A stretch of 36,550 nt of DNA from Apostichopus californicus (Eukaryota > Echinodermata > Holothuroidea > Aspidochirotida > Stichopodidae): NCBI GenBank assembly GCA_020650975.1, contig JAIPMN010000739.1, positions 1-36,550 on the forward strand. The letters run 5' to 3'. The notes under the pieces are model-generated. The model made no database searches. It saw nothing but the letters and a program-made list of their open reading frames with translations, and was not told the DNA's origin. Every line of letters starts with the position of its first letter. The first letter of the stretch is position 1. Positions 32,412-36,550 of this stretch are shown here, in pieces. The position numbers and the translations under genes are program-made.

Positions 32412-33190
32412 GAGTATGTATTTAGAAAAATATGAATAAACATGAACTGTGCTTTTAAATATGTATCAAAATGAATGATGCATAAATATGAATCAACGTG
32501 AATGCAGTTCAAAGTTGCAATAGAATTCATGACTGATCCTTAAAAATTTGTGTGAAATGAATGATCTTGATAGTGTGCATGGTATTGAATGAGTTCAATT
32601 GAATTGCTCTCTTCATAGAATAATGTGAGAGACCTTGAAGTTGAATGGGTTGGAAGGAGAATGGGTAGGAAGGATCTAAAGTAGTCAATACTACAATCTT
32701 GCATCAGAAGAATTGACTCAAGTTAATTATTATTTGATAAAATACATTGGAGTCATAAGGATTTTAAAGAATGCTATTGTTTCAGCCTCCTTTTTCAAGA
32801 ATGGAATTTAAAGGCAAACTGCATAGTCATTGATGAAGTCCTTCACATAGATGATCCAAGTTTATTACAAAACTAAATTTTTTTTGATTTACCATTGATT
32901 TGATGTGAAGTAGAAATAGTTTACTGCATCCTCATGCCCTTGCCCAACCCATATCCTATATCAGGTTGCTATATTCCCTACATGGTTATTTTCTTCTTCA
33001 GCTTAAATTTCTTCATAATGAAAAAGATCAACTCTTTTTCTGTCCATGATTCCACAGTTAAATTTTTACTACCTCCCAGTCACCCACCCGCCTGCGGTGA
33101 TATTTTTGTTTTTTTACTTGGATCGTCCTAGCAGCTCGGCTGTAACATCATCCAGTTATGTATGATGCTACTACCACTACAATGCCTCAT

Positions 33191-33273
33191 TTCACTTCAT
33201 AAATTCAATATTCATCGGGTTGATTCAAATTGACTGTAGATTGTAATTCAGGAAATCAACCGAGTGAAGTGAA
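33191..33273. repeat. Nested inverted repeat (hairpin)
   Basis: TTCACTTC (33191-33198) pairs with GAAGTGAA (33266-33273), and inside it GGTTGATT (33218-33225) pairs with AATCAACC (33254-33261). The inner arms are perfect, with a 28-base loop. The outer arms are separated by unpaired bases. It may be a MITE remnant; AATCAACC recurs at about 33318. Confidence 0.5.
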
Positions 33274-35850
33274 TAAGCTCCAAGTTCATTAATGGCGACA
33301 ACAGTGTTGAATCTTAATCAACCACTTCGCTGCCTTTAGTCTCGTTCGTTTGCGTTTCTCTGCCTCGTTTGTGAGGGTTTGATTTTTTTTTTTTTTTGTG
33401 GTTAAATGATGATGAGAAACTAGGCTCGAATGTCGGGGAGCCTCACAGGTAGTCATTTGCACAACCTAGATTTGGAAATGGTTTTTTTCTGGGGGACAAA
33501 GATGGTTGTCATTTGGGTTGATCAATGTATGAGAAAGGCGTCATGCCCTGGGTATACTTATGCTTCTCCAATGAGAAATTCATTTAAAAGTAATATCTGA
33601 GAGAATGATCTTCAGGGGAAAAAAAAAAAAATCAAGATAAAAAAAAAAGAAGTCCTTCTGGAAAGGCTGACATAGGATGGATTCAATTGACCAGCCAGTT
33701 GAAATTTAAAGACTGGATGACTCTAGCAGCTCATCAAAAGACAAATATAGCCAATAGTGGATCAAAGATTTAAGCCATCTCTCCCTTGTATTATTTGACA
33801 GAAAGAAAAGTAAAAGATTCCTATGAATTGGCATTGTTGTACACTTTGCTGTGGTTTCTTGGATTGCTTCCTTGGGTTTCAACATGGGGCTACCTTCCAT
33901 CAACCTGGTTCCACTGCTGTTTTATCAGTAAGACCAAGTCTGTTTCTTCTCAAGATATTTAACAGCCTCTTCAAGTCACAAATTCATACTTAAATCTCTC
34001 ATTTCCGTTATTCAATATTGGGTAAAAATGTATCTATTTGTGAGAAGCAAATTGGGACATAACGTCAGATGGAAGTTACCCTGATCTTGTGCAGCGTAAC
34101 GGAATTGTTTGCTTTATTTTCAGAACATGGAATAAGTAACAGCATCAAAGTTAGTCATTAACAATAACCAATTAGTTTTAGAACATTAGATACGTTCAGA
34201 CTAGCGTGTTGATTTTTAATTGGACGTGACTTAACGGAACAGTTTCCTTTAAATATCTGTAATACAAATAGAAGTCAAAACAGGCTGAAGAAAATTTGCC
34301 AATTTTTTTGGTGATTTTCACAATTCCTCAAAGTCAAACTGTGTGAATCTATGATTGGAGCCTGGATATCTGTTTTAATGCCAATATTTCAAACGTGCCA
34401 TCAAGAATTTAATCACTAAAAGAATTCCTGTTGTCACAAACGGTACGGAAGAGATTTGTCGTGTGTTGATACAAATAAGTGTACTGGCTCCATATCAACT
34501 GATTAGTTTGCAGTGAACAAATATTTACTCAATGTATAAGCTGCAAAATGAACGATAGTATAATGCTCTTTTTTACCTCGAGTTGCACGAAATAATTGCT
34601 GCAAAGTCCAGCATTTTTCTAAAATATCGATTTACGCCAATTAAACAAAGAAAGACGTAGAAACATCTGTGTCGTATGTATTTTGTTTTTTGTCATATTT
34701 GTGGGTAAATCTTTAACTTCCAAGTTATGAATTTTTAAAGAACGTTGACTCGATTAAGAGTTTTACTTTAGCAGATCATTAGTGTTCGCCGATCGCAGTT
34801 GGAGAAGTGAAGGGAGTTTTGTGGTACTAGAGGTTCATATGCAGTTATCAATAATTTGCTACAATTTTGTATTAAATGAACACTGTAAATGCATACTTTC
34901 AATTAGTATTAAAGTTTTACTTCTTTTATCAGTCCATTTACACTGTTTGACTGTCTGATGGGAGCAGCAGGGTAGGGATTAACTGGAGGGGGGGGGGGTG
35001 GGGGGACTGTGGGAGTAGATGACCGGGCCATGGATTAGATGGAGCTCCTGGAAGCGAACAGTTGCAAGGACTACACTAGGAAAATGAGATTCGCATTACA
35101 CATCTTCTTGATGATATAATAATAATAATAATAAATAAGTTTGACCTGTAGACACTATTGAATGCAATGTGTTGTGTGCACCAGTTTTTTAATTATATTT
35201 GTATGTAAGCCTGTCTCGACACCCTGGCGTTACACCACTGAATGGGAGGAGAATGCAGAAATCCAATATGACAATATTGCTTTAAGCTAACCCTATTTGT
35301 GATATTACATTACAAGTACCTGCCATTTTGTTTCAGAATATATCCATTTTTAGGAAGGTGCTGGGTGCACTGATCCACTTTGAACTCATGCCCAAGATCT
35401 GTTGAAATTCTTGAAATCACAGAACCTCTTTTACTAGATCTATTAATCTCTAACATGATTGTGTATATTGGGGAACTCTTTTACAACAGTTTTCAAATCA
35501 ACAAACATTTTTTATATTAAAACAATGTAAAAAATGTAAAAAAAATATATATATTTTTTTTATTAAAGTCACACAGTTACTCTCAACTGTCAGAAGAAGA
35601 CCAAATATTTTCTCTTCTCTGGGAGAAAATTTTGTCTAATTTCTCAACAGTTTAATACCCTCTAAACAGAAGCAGACATGAGGTTCCGAGTGTATAATGT
35701 AATGTATGAATTCTACTAAACTAGACACTGTCGAGAGAGAGAGAGAGAGGCACTTGAACAATCAGCAAATAGAAGCGATTGACACAAAAAAAAGAAATAA
35801 AAAAAATAGGAAAGAGAAATGAGCGTGACGCAGTTTGTCGGTGACGTATG
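33274..35850. other. Intron, simple sequence only
   Basis: Contains T and A runs (33390-33400, 33620-33650), a G run at 34988-35006, an (ATA)n run at 35117-35135, an A/T palindrome at 35537-35566 and a (GA)n run at 35733-35749. No exon compatible with the phase-2 end of the sixth AFF exon was found. Confidence 0.45.
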
Positions 35851-36032
35851 ATGACGGCAGTCATTAGTGATATTTGAGGCAACATTTGGACGCTGGAACT
35901 CGTTGGCGTTGCATTTTCAGCTCTGGTGGAAGCTCGGGTGAAAATTTTTGTTATTGCTGCGGCGAATACATTGGAGCATTTAGGCACTTATTGGGCCGCA
36001 TTAAAACAGTCTCCGTTATCGTTATGAGGAGG

Positions 36033-36039
36033 TATAAAA
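36033..36039 (+). promoter_or_regulatory. TATA-like box, possible promoter
   Basis: GGTATAAAAC lies 46 bases before an ATG at 36085, a spacing that would give a leader of roughly 20 bases. The 180 bases upstream (35850-36010) have more CpG than the surrounding intron, including CGTATGATGACGGCAG and TGCTGCGGCGAATAC. A single TATAAAA is common by chance in A+T-rich DNA, so this stays tentative. Confidence 0.3.
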
Positions 36040-36084
36040 CTGTTGTGTGAATAATGGGCATCCAAAAATAGCAAGGTAATAAAT

Positions 36085-36287
36085 ATGGCAAGACTGACCC
36101 GTACAAATATAAACAGATTTTATGAAGCCAAAGAAAGGAATAGGAGGTGGCTTGTATTGGCGTGCAGGATATTGGAATTGAAAGGTCCTACAGTTTTAGG
36201 ATTTGTATTGATAACAAGTTGCTGCAATTATTGGGTAGGTTTTAAAATCTGTATTACAGAGTCATTATACTCCTCCATATGTGCCTG
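36085..36287 (+). CDS. Possible downstream alternative first exon, weak
   Basis: An open frame starts MARLTRTNINRFYEAKERNR and reaches a good donor, CCTG|GTGAGTGA (GT at 36288). Spliced there, it would leave in phase 2, the same phase as the 26050-26104 AFF exon, so both could join the same next exon. The middle has a hydrophobic stretch (VLGFVLITSCC), unusual for AFF. The N-terminal NxxRxxxAKERNRR loosely recalls the Arg/Glu-rich AFF start, but this is probably chance. It could be part of an unrelated gene or non-coding. Confidence 0.18.
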
Positions 36288-36310
36288 GTGAGTGATGTAC
36301 AGGGCAGCTG

Positions 36311-36370
36311 GAGGGAGGGCAGAAAGGGGGAGGGGAAGGGTGAGGGGAGGGAGGTGAGAGGTGGAGGGAT
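36311..36370. repeat. G-rich purine tract
   Basis: Repeated GGGAGGG and GGGGAAGGG words with short spacers; several possible quadruplexes on the plus strand. Confidence 0.7.
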
Positions 36371-36478
36371 ACAAATGGTCTTTCACATGCAAATAAAATA
36401 ACTATCATTAGCAAGTAACTTCAAATCCTCTAGCTGTGTATAAGGGAACTTGGATTTGTTATTTTCTCTTCTTTGCAA

Positions 36479-36550
36479 GGGGGACTGGAGGGAGGGGGAT
36501 GGTGGGGGAGGGAGGGGGAGGGAGGGGACTGGAGGGGGACTGGAGGGGGA
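36479..36550. repeat. G-rich minisatellite at window edge
   Basis: Units of GGGGGACTGGAGGGA and GGGAGGGGGAGG repeat to the last base, so the tract continues beyond the window. More than ten G runs of three or more within 72 bases make stable quadruplex formation likely in the plus strand and in the RNA of a gene read in this direction. Confidence 0.8.

Noticed and set aside
34110..34145. Acceptor-like GCTTTATTTTCAG at about 34123
   Set aside because: No plausible donor follows in an open frame, and AFF-like sequence is absent.

Overview
The window looks like intron-rich eukaryotic nuclear DNA. It is A+T-rich, has long introns with GT-AG junctions, and is crowded with minisatellites, miniature inverted-repeat elements (MITEs) and SINE-like repeats. 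A single-copy-type AFF gene and this repeat texture suggest a marine invertebrate. An echinoderm such as a sea cucumber is my best guess, but the assignment is weak. Nothing looks bacterial: there are no operons, ribosome binding sites or long ORFs.

One gene can be supported: the 5' half of an AF4/FMR2 (AFF) family gene on the + strand. AFF proteins are the scaffold of the super elongation complex, which brings P-TEFb (CDK9-cyclin T) to RNA polymerase II. Six exons chain in a consistent reading frame: 3518-3626 (ATG at 3522), 13439-14149, 17746-17802, 18974-19072, 22472-22502 and 26050-26104. The first four junctions are phase 0, the next is phase 1, and the last exon ends in phase 2. They encode about 352 residues. 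The first two exons hold the cyclin T-binding motif, the second also holds a long low-complexity linker, and the last ones hold a conserved 'ILR...INTP...FPF' block and an acidic run. The Ser-rich, AF9/ENL-binding and C-terminal homology regions must lie beyond the window. A small exon at 29671-29714 is a weak candidate for the next piece.

The most interesting gene-level observation is a second first exon at 8545-8718. It has its own start codon, an upstream in-frame stop, a YY1-like promoter motif and a phase-0 donor. It could replace exon 1 and splice in frame to exon 2, giving an AFF protein without the first half of the cyclin T-binding motif. Other isoform candidates are a short stop-containing exon at 14444, a 45-nt cassette at 29437-29481 and a TATA-headed possible promoter near 36033.

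Intron layout. 1-900: 76/83-bp tandem array. 1223-1590: MITE. 4377-4550: second MITE, next to a SINE-like fragment. 5547-6053: 270-bp-period duplication. 7203-7359: purine minisatellite. 9063-9882: 30-bp then 112-bp arrays. 11.9, 17.2 and 18.3 kb: SINE-like copies. 20385-21250: 118-bp array. 26192-27192: about 1 kb element with terminal inverted repeats filled by a 92-bp tandem array. 27464-27610: tRNA-like SINE. 27835-28288: MITE with perfect 17-bp ends. 29124-29304: 21-bp array. 30424-31321: repeat carrying four AGGTCA direct-repeat motifs. The right end is G-rich and may form quadruplexes.
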